18,444 nt of DNA from Treponema sp. (GTDB lineage: Bacteria; Spirochaetota; Spirochaetia; Treponematales; Breznakiellaceae). Below are positions 1 through 8,116 of the stretch, piece by piece (positions within the stretch are counted from its first letter, which is position 1; each line of letters starts with the position of its first letter). The notes beneath the pieces were generated by a model. It ran no database searches and was not told where the DNA came from. It saw nothing but the letters and a program-made list of their open reading frames with translations. Made by a program: the position numbers and the translations under genes. The DNA is taken from NCBI GenBank assembly GCA_031266095.1, contig JAISBR010000065.1, positions 1 to 18,444 of the forward strand, written 5' to 3'.

Positions 1-57
1 TTTTTGGGCGTTCTTCGTTGATTTTCACACCACCTCGCCAACTAAGTAAACGCATAT

Positions 58-112
58 GGGTTTAATACCCCGCGGCTCTGCCGCGCGGTTGTTGATTGTA
101 CTGGCGGGGTAT
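58..112 (-). repeat. Palindromic dispersed repeat, family A, copy 1
   Basis: The + strand here reads TTTAATACCCCGCG, then a perfect hairpin at 71-85 (CGCGGC, loop TCT, GCCGCG), then GCGGTTGTTGAT. An outer inverted repeat pairs ATACCCCGC (65-73) with GCGGGGTAT (104-112). A 21-nt block (76-96) recurs exactly, inverted, at 5987-6007 and with one mismatch at 17469-17489. The block 58-84 recurs, inverted, at 6065-6091 with one mismatch. I assign the minus strand because copies 2 and 3 read in the other direction. Function unknown; it resembles REP/BIME-type intergenic palindromes. Nothing coding is convincing in 1-258. Confidence 0.75.
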
Positions 113-168
113 GCTTGTTCTCTAAGGTATTTATATGCGGTTCATTACAAAAATGTTTTTAGTCTGAA

Positions 169-204
169 AGAAGGCCTGATCATTTTTAAGTGGTCAGGTC
201 TTCT
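169..204. terminator. Strong hairpin with flanking T-run, possible terminator
   Basis: Arms 169-182 (AGAAGGCCTGATCA) and 191-204 (TGGTCAGGTCTTCT) pair over 14 positions, with two G-U pairs and no mismatch in RNA, around an 8-nt loop. The + strand continues TTTCTG. The T-run is short and interrupted, and it is not clear which gene would end here, since what lies left of the window is unseen. It may be a terminator of an unseen rightward gene or a leader hairpin of the ABC operon. Confidence 0.5.
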
Positions 205-210
205 TTTCTG

Positions 211-241
211 TTGTTATACGCTTTAAGCCAAATGTATAACA
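211..241 (+). promoter_or_regulatory. Candidate sigma-70 promoter with overlapping 8-bp inverted repeat
   Basis: TTGTTA (211-216) and TATAAC (235-240) stand 18 bp apart and could be the -35 and -10 of the ABC operon beginning at 274. A perfect inverted repeat, TGTTATAC (212-219) and GTATAACA (234-241), with centres 22 bp apart (two helical turns), lies exactly over these elements. That is the geometry of a dimeric repressor site. Seen directly: the repeats and spacing. Inferred: promoter and operator function. Confidence 0.4.
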
Positions 242-273
242 TGTTGTAATATTATAAGATGGAAAGGTTTACA

Positions 274-1254
274 ATGAAAAAGTATATACAGAATCTGTTG
301 TTACTCGTTCTGGCCGGGTACGCCTCGGCTGCGCTGGCGGCTCAAACACCTGATAAAGTTACTGTTTACGGATTGAAAGGACCTTCCGGAGTGGGTATGA
401 TCCGGCTCTTCGAGAATCCTCCCAGGGCGGCCGGTTTTGAGATAAGCCTGGAAGCCCTAGCCCAGGCGGACCTCATGGCGGCGAAATTTATCGCCGGCGA
501 GGCGAAAATCGGGATTCTGCCCCCCAATATAGCGGCGAAAATCGCCTCATCCGGAAAAAACATCCAGATCGCGGCGATTACCGGGACGGGTATGCTCAGC
601 CTACTTTCAGCGGACCCTTCGGTACGGCGTCTTGAGGACCTGAAAGGCAAAACCGTGGAAGTCGCCGGCCAGGGCGCCACGCCCGATTATGTGTTCAGAA
701 AGATACTGTTGTCAAAAGGGATAAACCCCGAGAGGGATCTCAGGCTGGGATACGCCCTGGCTTACCCGGAAATAGCCCAGGCCCTTATCGCGGGCCGGGT
801 CGGCCTGGCGTTGCTGCCGGAGCCTTTTGCTACTATGGCACGTAATGGGAACAGGGACCTTATGGTTGTCGGCGATATTCAGGATGAGTGGATCAGGCTG
901 CAGGGCGGCGCGAATAGGGGCGCTCAGTATCCGATGACGGCCCTGGTAGTGGACGGCGCTTTCGCGGCGGCCAATAGCGGTCTTATCAAAACGGTCCTGG
1001 ACAGCCTTAAAGCCTCGGTTGAGTGGGTTGTGGCGAATCCCGCCGCCGCAGGGGCCTTGGTTGAAAAGCATGAACTGGGCCTGCGCGCGCCTGTGGTGGC
1101 CGCCGCTATCCCCCGGAGCAGCTATGTCTTTATCCCCGCCGCCGAAGCCCGGCCGGGTATAGAGGCGCTGTTCAGGGCCTTCCTGGAATTTGCCCCCGCC
1201 TCCATAGGCGGCGCCCTGCCAAAGGATAATTTTTACTACATTTCACGGCAATGA
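274..1254 (+). CDS. ABC transporter periplasmic substrate-binding protein, NitT/TauT (NMT1/SsuA-like) type
   Basis: A 326-aa exported solute receptor for the ABC importer formed with the next two genes. I chose ATG 274 rather than the in-frame ATG 259 because GGAAAGG (261-267) sits 6 nt before it, and translation from 274 gives a clean signal peptide: MKKY, a hydrophobic core (LLLLVLAGYASA) and an Ala-rich signal peptidase I site before QTPDK. There is no lipobox Cys, so a soluble periplasmic protein is expected. After cleavage the chain has the two-lobe pattern of this fold, with DLKGKTVEVAGQG as the usual hinge-region motif and an EPFA segment near residue 190. The family carries nitrate, sulfonates, taurine, bicarbonate, riboflavin or pyrimidine thiamin precursors; nothing here fixes the ligand. 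Its stop overlaps the permease start (ATGA). Confidence 0.87.
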   Translation: MKKYIQNLLLLVLAGYASAALAAQTPDKVTVYGLKGPSGVGMIRLFENPPRAAGFEISLEALAQADLMAAKFIAGEAKIGILPPNIAAKIASSGKNIQIAAITGTGMLSLLSADPSVRRLEDLKGKTVEVAGQGATPDYVFRKILLSKGINPERDLRLGYALAYPEIAQALIAGRVGLALLPEPFATMARNGNRDLMVVGDIQDEWIRLQGGANRGAQYPMTALVVDGAFAAANSGLIKTVLDSLKASVEWVVANPAAAGALVEKHELGLRAPVVAAAIPRSSYVFIPAAEARPGIEALFRAFLEFAPASIGGALPKDNFYYISRQ

Positions 1255-2057
1255 AGGATAACAGTGGAAAGGCGGCTGGAGCGGAGCTTTCGGTCTACGG
1301 CCCCGGCAAGGCTTCCGGTTTCAGAACGGTCCGCTGGACCGCAGCCGGAATCCTGCTCTTGCTGCTTTTCTGGGAGTTCGCCTCCCTGCTGAGGGGAAGC
1401 GAGCTGCTGCTGCCCGGCCCCCTGCCGGTCCTGCGGCGATTCATCCGGCTCATCGGCACGGAGCGCTTTCTGTTGTCTCTGGCCGGGAGCGGCGTCAGGG
1501 TGTTATTGGGAATGGTAATATCCGTTCCATTGGGCGTCATGGCGGGCGCGGCCGCGGGGCTGTACAGGCGGGCCGGGGCCCTGTTAAAACCGCTGCTGCA
1601 GGTGATTTCAGCGACTCCGGTGATGTCGGTCATTCTCATTGCCTTCCTCTGGTTCGGGCAGGAGAGAACGCCGGTTTTTACCGCTTTTCTCATGATCTTT
1701 CCGGTTATCGCCAACAGTGCGGCCGCGGGGATCGCTTCGCTGGACCCTAAACTGGAAGAACTCTTCGCCGTGTACCGCTTGTCCCGAAAAGAGCGGTTTT
1801 GGTCCTTCTACCTGCCCGGCATTGCCCCCTTTGTCCTGGGGGGTATGCGGAGCGGCCTTTCCTTGGGCTGGAAGGTGGTAGTCGCCGCCGAAGTCCTCAT
1901 CCAGCCTCGCCGCGCCCTGGGTACGGGTATGCAGGCCGCCAAAGCCCAGCTCGAAACAGCGGAACTCTTCGCCTGGACCGCCGGCACGGTGATTGCCGCG
2001 GCGTTGAGCCAGGTCCTGCTCAGCGGTATTCTCAGGCAATTACAAAAGCGGCGCTGA
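1251..2057 (+). CDS. ABC transporter permease, NitT/TauT (SsuC/TauC-like) type
   Basis: A 268-aa inner-membrane permease, normal length for the family. Its ATG overlaps the stop of the binding-protein gene in an ATGA, so translation is probably coupled. About six hydrophobic segments are visible: residues ~28-48 (TAAGILLLLLFWEFASLL), ~80-105 (VRVLLGMVISVPLGVMAGAA), ~120-140, ~145-165, ~190-215 and ~240-260. The cytoplasmic coupling (EAA) loop is recognisable in the stretch LEELFAVYRLSRKERFW followed by YLPGIAPFVLGG, the usual contact with the ATPase. A ~28-residue soluble N-terminal tail precedes the first helix. Substrate not deducible. Identity as a BPD_transp_1-type permease is secure; any specific gene name would be a guess. 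Confidence 0.87.
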   Translation: MKDNSGKAAGAELSVYGPGKASGFRTVRWTAAGILLLLLFWEFASLLRGSELLLPGPLPVLRRFIRLIGTERFLLSLAGSGVRVLLGMVISVPLGVMAGAAAGLYRRAGALLKPLLQVISATPVMSVILIAFLWFGQERTPVFTAFLMIFPVIANSAAAGIASLDPKLEELFAVYRLSRKERFWSFYLPGIAPFVLGGMRSGLSLGWKVVVAAEVLIQPRRALGTGMQAAKAQLETAELFAWTAGTVIAAALSQVLLSGILRQLQKRR

Positions 2058-2062
2058 AACTG

Positions 2063-2785
2063 ATGACCGCGATATTGTTCCACCAGGTGGATTTCAGCTT
2101 CGACGAACACAAGCCCGTTTTCAAAAATCTCTCCCTTAACTTGGGCAATGAAAGCCCGGTAGTTATCCTCGGCCCCTCAGGCTGCGGCAAAACCACGCTG
2201 CTCAGGCTTATAGCGGGGCTGCTCAAACCCTCGGCGGGGGATATCCGCGTGCCGGCCGCCGGTTGGGAGTCCCCGGTGAGCATGGTCTTCCAGGAGCCGC
2301 GCCTCCTGCCCTGGAAAACGGCCCTGGAAAACGTGAGCCTTCCCCTTTTGGAACGGCTGGGGGAAAAAGCCGCCCGTGAACGGGCGCGGGATTTTCTCCG
2401 CATGGTTTCCCTGGAAGACAAGGCCGGGGCATGGCCGGGGGAACTTTCAGGCGGCCAGCGGCAGCGGGTGAACCTGGCCCGCGCGTTCGCCTTTCCGGGA
2501 CAGGTCCTCCTCATGGATGAGCCCTTTCAGTCTCTGGATATTCCCCTCCGTATCGCGCTCATGGACCTTACCCGCGCGCAGGCGGCGGACTTCCCCCGGC
2601 TTATCGTCATGGTAACGCACGATCCGCGGGAAGCGGTGTACCTGGGAAAGCGGATCCTCGTCCTGGGGGAAAGCCCCAGGGGCCTTATCCACGATGAGGC
2701 GGTGAACCTTGATCTCCGGGATCGAAGCTATGGCTCGATTGCGCAGGGAAAACTGGAACAGAAGCTGCTGGCCCTCCTGGGCTGA
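2063..2785 (+). CDS. ABC transporter ATP-binding protein, NitT/TauT (SsuB/TauB-like) type
   Basis: A 240-aa ATPase that powers the importer. A longer in-frame reading back to 1799 overlaps the permease and is nonsense before this point, so I take ATG 2063, 5 nt after the permease stop. No good Shine-Dalgarno is visible and coupling is likely. All nucleotide-binding motifs are intact: Walker A GPSGCGKT (37-44), Q-loop FQEPRLLPW with Gln77, signature LSGGQ (128-132), Walker B VLLMDEP (148-154), D-loop SLD (157-159) and switch His186 in VTHDPREA. The Q-loop context EPRLLPW is typical of the nitrate/sulfonate/taurine ATPases. The gene ends 73 bp from the convergent polA stop; no convincing terminator was seen in that gap. 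Confidence 0.9.
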   Translation: MTAILFHQVDFSFDEHKPVFKNLSLNLGNESPVVILGPSGCGKTTLLRLIAGLLKPSAGDIRVPAAGWESPVSMVFQEPRLLPWKTALENVSLPLLERLGEKAARERARDFLRMVSLEDKAGAWPGELSGGQRQRVNLARAFAFPGQVLLMDEPFQSLDIPLRIALMDLTRAQAADFPRLIVMVTHDPREAVYLGKRILVLGESPRGLIHDEAVNLDLRDRSYGSIAQGKLEQKLLALLG

Positions 2786-2858
2786 TGTAATCATACCCCC
2801 ACCGGCGGGGAAAGCACCCTTCCCCTGGCGAGGCTCATTCATCCCGGCACGCGGCCTG

Positions 2859-5759
2859 TTAGTGAAAACTTCCCCAGCGGGCGCCGGTCTCCACGCTGAC
2901 CCGCAGGGGGATGCAGAGGCTCACCGCCTGTTCCATTTCGGCCTTGACCAGCGTGACTGCCGCCGCGACGGATTCCCTGGGACATTCCAGGATGAGTTCA
3001 TCGTGGACCTGCAGCAGGAGCCGCGCCGGGCTTTGCTCCGCGGTGAGGCGTCTGTCCACATGCAGCATCGCGGTTTTGACGATATCCGCGGCGGAACCCT
3101 GAATAGGGGTATTGACCGCGATGCGCTCGGCGGCGGACTTTTCAGACTTATTTCGCGAATTGATGGTACTGATGTACCGGCGGCGGCCGGAAATGGTGGA
3201 AGCATAGCCGGTTTCTTCGCTTTTTTTAATGAGATCTTCAATAAAGCGGCGCACACCGGCGTATGTGTTAAAATAGGCGGTGATAAAGTTCGTCGCGTCG
3301 GTACGGCTGATACCAAGCTCGTTGGAAAGGCGGAAGGCGCTCATACCGTACATCACACCAAAGTTGATGGTCTTGGCGATGCGGCGCTGTTCGATTTTCA
3401 CCTCACTTTCATCGATGCCGAATATCAGCGCCGCCGTACGAGCATGCACATCCTTGCCTTCCTTAAACGCGGCGATCAGGTTTTCGTCTTCTGAAAGATG
3501 GGCCAATACCACAAGCTCGATCTGGTTGTAGTCGGCTGAGATAAGCAAAGATCCGGGGCTGGCGACAAAGGCTTCCCGAATGCGGCGGCCTTCCTCGGCT
3601 CTGATGGGGATATTTTGCATATTGGGTTCCCGGCTGGAAAGGCGGCCGGTGGCGGTACCGGTCTGCACAAAGTTGGTGTGAATCCGGCCCTCTTTATCGG
3701 CCATATCCGCCAGGGTATCCACATACGTTGATTTTAGTTTTGCCAGGGTGCGGTGACGGAGGACCAGCGCGGGAACCGGATCTTTGGGGGCCAGTTCTTC
3801 CAGGGCCGCCGCCGCGGTGGAATAGCCGGTCTTGGTCTTTTTCCCGGGGTCGAGTTTCCGTTCGATGAAGAGTACGTCCTGGAGCTGCTTGGTGGAAGCA
3901 AGGTTAAACTCATGGCCTACAAGCTTCCATGTTTCATCCTGAATGCGGTTCAACTCTATCGCCAGTTCCCTGCGGTAATCGGTCAGCACCCCCGGCTCAA
4001 TTTCAATTCCTATCCCCTCCATTTCGGCGAGAATGGGAAGCAGGGGCATTTCAAGATTCTCAAACAGCCCCAGTGCCTCGGCTTTTTTAAGCTGAGGTTC
4101 CAGATAGCGCATCATCCGTATGCAGAGGTCGGCGTCCTCCGCCGAATAGCGGGCCGCCGTTTCCAGCGGGACCTCGTCAAAAGTACTGCCCTTAGGCACA
4201 ATGTCATAATAGGCAATGGGAGCGTATCCAAAAGTATAAGAAGCTAGGGAATCAAGGGAGTAGTTGTTCCGCTCAGGATCGGCGAGCCAGGCCGCCACCA
4301 TGGTGTCCCAGATTTTGCATTGCCAGCGCTCTATTCCCCAGCCCCGGCTTACCTTGTAGTCGAATTTGGCGTTATGCGCGACAATGGTCACCCGGGGATC
4401 GGCAAGAAGCGGAACGAGCAGGGAGCGGACTTTACCGGGATCGAGGAACGGCACCGCGCTCCCGGTCGGAGCGTCTTTTTTCCCGTGGGGCGCGACCGGT
4501 ACATAGCACGCCTCTTTGGGCTTCAGCGCCAGCGAAATGCCGATGGGCCGGGCGTTCCAGGCGTCAAGGGAATCGGTTTCAAAGTCAAGGGCCAGGAGTT
4601 TTTGCGCTTGCGCCCTGGCAAGAATCGATTGCAGCTCGGCCAGATCGAGAATGATCGTATAGACGCCGTCTCCCAAAAGAGCGCTGTCCGCTGCCCGATG
4701 AAACCATTCGGGTCCCATTAGGGCGGGGGCCTTACTCCGATCCGCGTCATGCTGCCCTTGTTCCGGGGCTTCCTCGTCCGGGCCGGCGCCGCCCGCGTCG
4801 GGGTCAAGCTGCCGGGCGCTCTGGCGTATACCTTCCCGGAAAAGCACACGGGCGCCTGCCCGCCGGTTGAGGTTTTCAACAGAAAGCTCGTCAATGCTTT
4901 TCACCGGCAGGGGCACCGCGGTCTCAAGCCGGATCAGGGATTGCGAAAAATAGGCGCTCTCTTTTCCCTCGGCGATTTTTCTTCCCGTAGCGCCCTCGAT
5001 CCCGGCGATATTTTTATAAATCCCGTCCAGGGAACCGTAACGGGCCATGAGTTTGACCGCGATTTTTTCACCTATCCCCTTTACGCCGGGAATATTGTCG
5101 GAGCTGTCTCCGGCGAGGGAGAGGAAGTCCAGTATCTTTTCAGGACTGACCCCCCATTCGGCCTTAACACCATCGGGACCTACCAATTCCCAGGCAAAGC
5201 CGCCTGGAGCGCCGCCCGCCGCCCGCCCGGCCTCGCCCTTTACGGACTTGAGCGGCCGTATTTCGTAGGTTCCCTCTCCCACCAATTGCAAAAGGTCTTT
5301 ATCAGAGGAAAGGATATAGCACTGCCGCCCTTCAGCCCGGCATTTCCCGGCCAGTGTGGCGATAATATCGTCCGCCTCAAATCCATCTGCCCGGAGACTG
5401 GGAACGCCAAGCGCGGCCAGAAACTCCTCCACCAGGGGTACCTGTTTGTGTAGCTCATCCGGCGTCTTCTCCCTGTTCGCCTTGTATTCCGGATACTTTT
5501 TATGCCGGAAGGTAGGCGTCCGGGAATCAAAAACCGCGGCCAGCCGCAGGGGCTTTTCCATGAAGTCAAGGCGCGTCCCTCCGGCGTCCGCGAGCGGCGC
5601 CCCGTCATTCAGCAGACTCACCAGGGTCCGGGCAAAACCAAACAGGGCCGAAACGTTCTGGCCCGTACTGTTCCGCAGGGGCCGGGTAAGGAAGGCAAAG
5701 TAAGAACGGTAAATCAAACCGTAAGCGTCGATTAGATAAAGGGGAGGGATATCAAGCAT
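2859..5759 (-). CDS. polA: DNA polymerase I with 5' nuclease, 3'-5' exonuclease and polymerase domains
   Basis: A 966-aa replication and repair polymerase that fills gaps and removes Okazaki primers. Residues 1-300 are the 5' nuclease (DAYG at 11, FEADD at ~127, SSDKD at ~151, GDSSDNIPGVKGIGEK at ~217-232). A low-complexity linker (~315-345) leads to a proofreading domain whose three exonuclease motifs look intact: DFETDSL (392-398), NAKFD (463-467) and YSAEDAD (538-544). Many PolA proteins have lost these. The polymerase has motif A DYNQIEL (743-749), motif B RRIAKTINFGVMYG (792-805) and motif C HDE (919-921). After motif A, where E. coli and Taq have Arg, this protein has Val750. The start MLDIPPLYLIDAYG aligns with the usual N-terminus but has no Shine-Dalgarno; an extended -10 lies 6 nt upstream. 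It is monocistronic and convergent with the ABC operon. Confidence 0.97.
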   Translation of the reverse strand: MLDIPPLYLIDAYGLIYRSYFAFLTRPLRNSTGQNVSALFGFARTLVSLLNDGAPLADAGGTRLDFMEKPLRLAAVFDSRTPTFRHKKYPEYKANREKTPDELHKQVPLVEEFLAALGVPSLRADGFEADDIIATLAGKCRAEGRQCYILSSDKDLLQLVGEGTYEIRPLKSVKGEAGRAAGGAPGGFAWELVGPDGVKAEWGVSPEKILDFLSLAGDSSDNIPGVKGIGEKIAVKLMARYGSLDGIYKNIAGIEGATGRKIAEGKESAYFSQSLIRLETAVPLPVKSIDELSVENLNRRAGARVLFREGIRQSARQLDPDAGGAGPDEEAPEQGQHDADRSKAPALMGPEWFHRAADSALLGDGVYTIILDLAELQSILARAQAQKLLALDFETDSLDAWNARPIGISLALKPKEACYVPVAPHGKKDAPTGSAVPFLDPGKVRSLLVPLLADPRVTIVAHNAKFDYKVSRGWGIERWQCKIWDTMVAAWLADPERNNYSLDSLASYTFGYAPIAYYDIVPKGSTFDEVPLETAARYSAEDADLCIRMMRYLEPQLKKAEALGLFENLEMPLLPILAEMEGIGIEIEPGVLTDYRRELAIELNRIQDETWKLVGHEFNLASTKQLQDVLFIERKLDPGKKTKTGYSTAAAALEELAPKDPVPALVLRHRTLAKLKSTYVDTLADMADKEGRIHTNFVQTGTATGRLSSREPNMQNIPIRAEEGRRIREAFVASPGSLLISADYNQIELVVLAHLSEDENLIAAFKEGKDVHARTAALIFGIDESEVKIEQRRIAKTINFGVMYGMSAFRLSNELGISRTDATNFITAYFNTYAGVRRFIEDLIKKSEETGYASTISGRRRYISTINSRNKSEKSAAERIAVNTPIQGSAADIVKTAMLHVDRRLTAEQSPARLLLQVHDELILECPRESVAAAVTLVKAEMEQAVSLCIPLRVSVETGARWGSFH

Positions 5760-5765
5760 AGGTTT

Positions 5766-5776
5766 ACTATACCATA
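5766..5776 (-). promoter_or_regulatory. Extended -10 promoter of polA, possibly giving a leaderless mRNA
   Basis: On the minus strand the sequence is TATGGTATAGT, a match to the extended -10 form TRTGnTATAAT with one mismatch. The hexamer ends exactly 6 nt before the polA ATG, so transcription would begin at or next to the A of the start codon. No -35 at 17 bp is convincing, which fits an extended -10 promoter. Confidence 0.5.
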
Positions 5777-5986
5777 CGCGGCTAAAAAACTACAGGGGAA
5801 AAATCGTCCGCGCGGGACAAAGGCGATGGAATTTCCCGCCGGGTATGTCCACGCGGGCAGCAATTCCGCTGCAGTAAGGGTGAGACCGGGGTATCTCAAC
5901 AAGGTCACCGTCAACATGGCGTACGCGCAGATATGATCCGGGTCATGGTTTCTTTTTCTGTTTTGGATTATGATAGGAGTAGCAAA
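5777..5986. other. Gap between polA and ftsH; nothing firmly identified
   Basis: This is the 5' part of a 356-bp divergent intergenic region. On the + strand a 36-codon reading frame (ATG 5826, TGA 5934-5936) ends in VRPGYLNKVTVNMAYAQI. The frame stays open back to the polA start with no Shine-Dalgarno, so it may be a remnant or chance. TATGAT (5969-5974) is a possible -10 for ftsH, but no good -35 stands in front of it. Confidence 0.3.
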
Positions 5987-6091
5987 ATCAACAACCGCGC
6001 GGCAGAGACACGCGGTATGTTGTTCTCATAGGGTATCGGTCTCGGGTTTAATACCTTTATGACCGCGGCAGAGTCGCGGGGTATTAAACCC
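5987..6091 (+). repeat. Palindromic dispersed repeat, family A, copy 2 (expanded), in the ftsH leader
   Basis: The left part (5987-6007) is an exact inverted match to 76-96. The right part (6065-6091) is a one-mismatch inverted match to 58-84. Compared with copy 1, about 66 bp are inserted between the halves, and the 10-mer CGCGGCAGAG is present at both 5998-6007 and 6064-6073. The inserted part supplies a second GGGTTTAATACC (6044-6055) that pairs perfectly with GGTATTAAACCC (6080-6091). Inside, CCGCG (6063-6067) pairs with CGCGG (6075-6079). The stem ends 24 nt before the ftsH ATG and 14 nt before its ribosome site, so it could influence ftsH expression. Confidence 0.75.
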
Positions 6092-6115
6092 TCGCCACGA
6101 ATAAAAGAGGTTTAC

Positions 6116-8071
6116 ATGGGGGATATGTCAGACAATCAAAAAAAGGACAAAAAGAAAAACAAGGGCGGGGGGCTCCAGTTTCCCTTTGGCGGTCCCAGGC
6201 TGCCGGATCTTAAACCCTTTGGCGGGTGGAAATTTTCTATTATCTACATAGTGGTCCTAGTCATCGGGATGAGCTTGTTCAACTATGTGTTTCTCAACCG
6301 GGTAAATCCGGCGATTGACTTTTCCGAGTTTAAGAGCCGGATTGCCGCGGGAGAAATCAAGCGGGTAGAACTGACGGATTCCTATTTCACAGGTTATACC
6401 ACCCTCGCGCCCCGCCGGGACATTTCCCGGCAGTCTTTCCGCAGCCCTCCGTCCCAGGAACCGGTGTACCGCACGGTACCCATTAATGATCCCGAGATAA
6501 TTAAATTGATGGATGAAAGAGGCGTGGCTTATTACGCTGTTTCCCGTGAGGGGAGTACGATACTCAATATCATTTTCAGCTGGGTACTGCCCATCGCGTT
6601 CTTCTTTTTTATCTGGCGTTTTTTGATGAGACGCTTGGGCAATATGGGCGGCAATGTTCTTTCAGTGGGCCAGAATCGGGCGGTGATCATCGCCGAGGGC
6701 GACATTGTTACGCGGTTCAACGATGTGGCCGGCGTAGACGAAGCTAAGGAAGAACTCGTTGAGGTAGTGGACTTTCTGAAAAATCCCCGGAAATACACCG
6801 ACATCGGCGGCAAGATTCCCAAGGGCGTACTGCTGGTTGGGCCGCCGGGAACCGGCAAGACCCTGCTTGCCCGCGCCGTCGCCGGAGAGGCCGGCGTCTC
6901 CTTTTTCCGGATGAGCGGTGCCGACTTTGTGGAGATGTTTGTCGGTGTGGGGGCCGCCCGTGTGCGGGACCTCTTCAAACAGGCCAGGGACAAGGCGCCC
7001 TGCATTATTTTCATTGACGAGTTAGACGCTATCGGTAAAAGTCGCATCAACAACATCGCCGGCGGCAACGACGAGCGTGAACAGACACTGAACCAGCTCC
7101 TGGTGGAAATGGACGGCTTTGACGCCACCAGCGGCCTTATCATTCTGGCCGCCACTAACCGGCCCGATGTGCTTGATCCCGCGCTGTTGCGGCCCGGCCG
7201 TTTTGACCGGCAGGTACTGGTCGACCGCCCCGATCTCAAAGGCAGGGAGGCGATCCTTCACATCCACGCCCGGCCCGTAAAACTCGATCCCGCTGTGGAC
7301 CTCGCCGCGGTTGCCCGGAGTACATCCGGCTTTGCCGGCGCGGACCTGGCCAATATCGTCAACGAGGCGGCCCTCCTCGCAGTCCGGGGCGGCAGAACTC
7401 TGGTTTCCCAAAAGGACTTTGAAGAGGCCATCGAAAAAACCGTGGCCGGCCTTCAGAAAAAAACCCGGATCATCTCCCCGGATGAACGGCGCATCGTCGC
7501 CTTTCATGAAACCGGTCACGCCATGATCGCCGCCTTTACCCCCGGCTCGGATCCGGTGCAAAAAATCTCGATAGTACCGCGGGGTTTCGGCGCTTTAGGC
7601 TACACCCTGCAAATGCCCGTAGAGGACCGCTACCTTATGACCGAGGAGGAGCTGTTAGGCAAAATTGATGTACTCATGGGTGGACGCGCCGCCGAGGATC
7701 TGGTCTTCGCCAAAATTTCCACCGGAGCGGCAAATGACCTCACCAAAGCCACCGATATCGCCCGCCGGATGATCACCGATTACGGCATGAGCGGCCGCTT
7801 CCGCAATATCGCCCTGACCCAGCGCGGCGCGGGTATGATGGGCGCTCATCCCCAGGAACCGATGTTCCACCGGGAATATTCAGAAGCCACTCAGCAGTAC
7901 ATTGACGAGGAAATAGCCCGTATGATGGAACAGCGCTACAACCTGGCCAAAGAGAAACTGGGCCAGAACCGTCCCCTGCTGGATAAAATCGCGTGCCTTC
8001 TTCTGGAAAAGGAGACCCTTGACGAAAAGGAATTTAAGGATCTGATGGGTTTGGCGGAAACGGCTCTTTAG
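6116..8071 (+). CDS. ftsH: ATP-dependent zinc metalloprotease FtsH
   Basis: A 651-aa membrane-anchored AAA+ protease that degrades misassembled membrane proteins and short-lived regulators. ATG 6116 is preferred over 6059 because AGAGG (6106-6110) precedes it by 5 nt, and the upstream extension is translated repeat sequence. A Lys/Gly-rich cytosolic tail is followed by TM1 (~41-60), a periplasmic domain and TM2 (~149-170). The AAA domain has Walker A GPPGTGKT (242-249), Walker B IIFIDE (297-302), pore motif FVGVGA (275-280) and the second region of homology [20 protein letters not shown] (346-365). The zinc site is HETGH (464-468) with a likely third ligand Asp541 in [10 protein letters not shown]. 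The more usual form is HEAGH; Thr at the variable place keeps HEXXH. The N-terminal tail of about 40 residues before TM1 is longer than in E. coli. Confidence 0.96.
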   Translation: MGDMSDNQKKDKKKNKGGGLQFPFGGPRLPDLKPFGGWKFSIIYIVVLVIGMSLFNYVFLNRVNPAIDFSEFKSRIAAGEIKRVELTDSYFTGYTTLAPRRDISRQSFRSPPSQEPVYRTVPINDPEIIKLMDERGVAYYAVSREGSTILNIIFSWVLPIAFFFFIWRFLMRRLGNMGGNVLSVGQNRAVIIAEGDIVTRFNDVAGVDEAKEELVEVVDFLKNPRKYTDIGGKIPKGVLLVGPPGTGKTLLARAVAGEAGVSFFRMSGADFVEMFVGVGAARVRDLFKQARDKAPCIIFIDELDAIGKSRINNIAGGNDEREQTLNQLLVEMDGFDATSGLIILAATNRPDVLDPALLRPGRFDRQVLVDRPDLKGREAILHIHARPVKLDPAVDLAAVARSTSGFAGADLANIVNEAALLAVRGGRTLVSQKDFEEAIEKTVAGLQKKTRIISPDERRIVAFHETGHAMIAAFTPGSDPVQKISIVPRGFGALGYTLQMPVEDRYLMTEEELLGKIDVLMGGRAAEDLVFAKISTGAANDLTKATDIARRMITDYGMSGRFRNIALTQRGAGMMGAHPQEPMFHREYSEATQQYIDEEIARMMEQRYNLAKEKLGQNRPLLDKIACLLLEKETLDEKEFKDLMGLAETAL

Positions 8072-8116
8072 CGCACACGGGTTTGTGAGCCGCCAGCGGA
8101 ACCGCCATGATGTTCG

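Noticed and set aside
1..55. Minus-strand frame (ATG 55 or GTG 28) reading MRLLSWRGGVKINEERPK off the left edge
   Set aside because: Only 18 codons are visible and the ribosome site is weak (GAGG only 4 nt before GTG 28). It may be real, since repeat copy 1 points at it, but nothing in the protein is recognisable.
2786..2858. Terminator between the ABC operon and polA
   Set aside because: Only short, broken C/G runs pair, and no T-run follows in either direction.
4749..5453. Long + strand frame antisense to polA (234 codons)
   Set aside because: It is the shadow of the GC-rich polA coding strand, with no ribosome site and no protein features.
5826..5936. 36-codon + strand frame ending in NKVTVNMAYAQI between polA and ftsH
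   Set aside because: No Shine-Dalgarno, no recognised family, and the frame is open by chance back to the polA start. It could be a gene remnant, but I cannot support it.
6059..6115. Upstream ATG 6059 as the ftsH start
   Set aside because: The extra 19 residues are translated repeat sequence and no ribosome site precedes them. ATG 6116 has AGAGG at good spacing.
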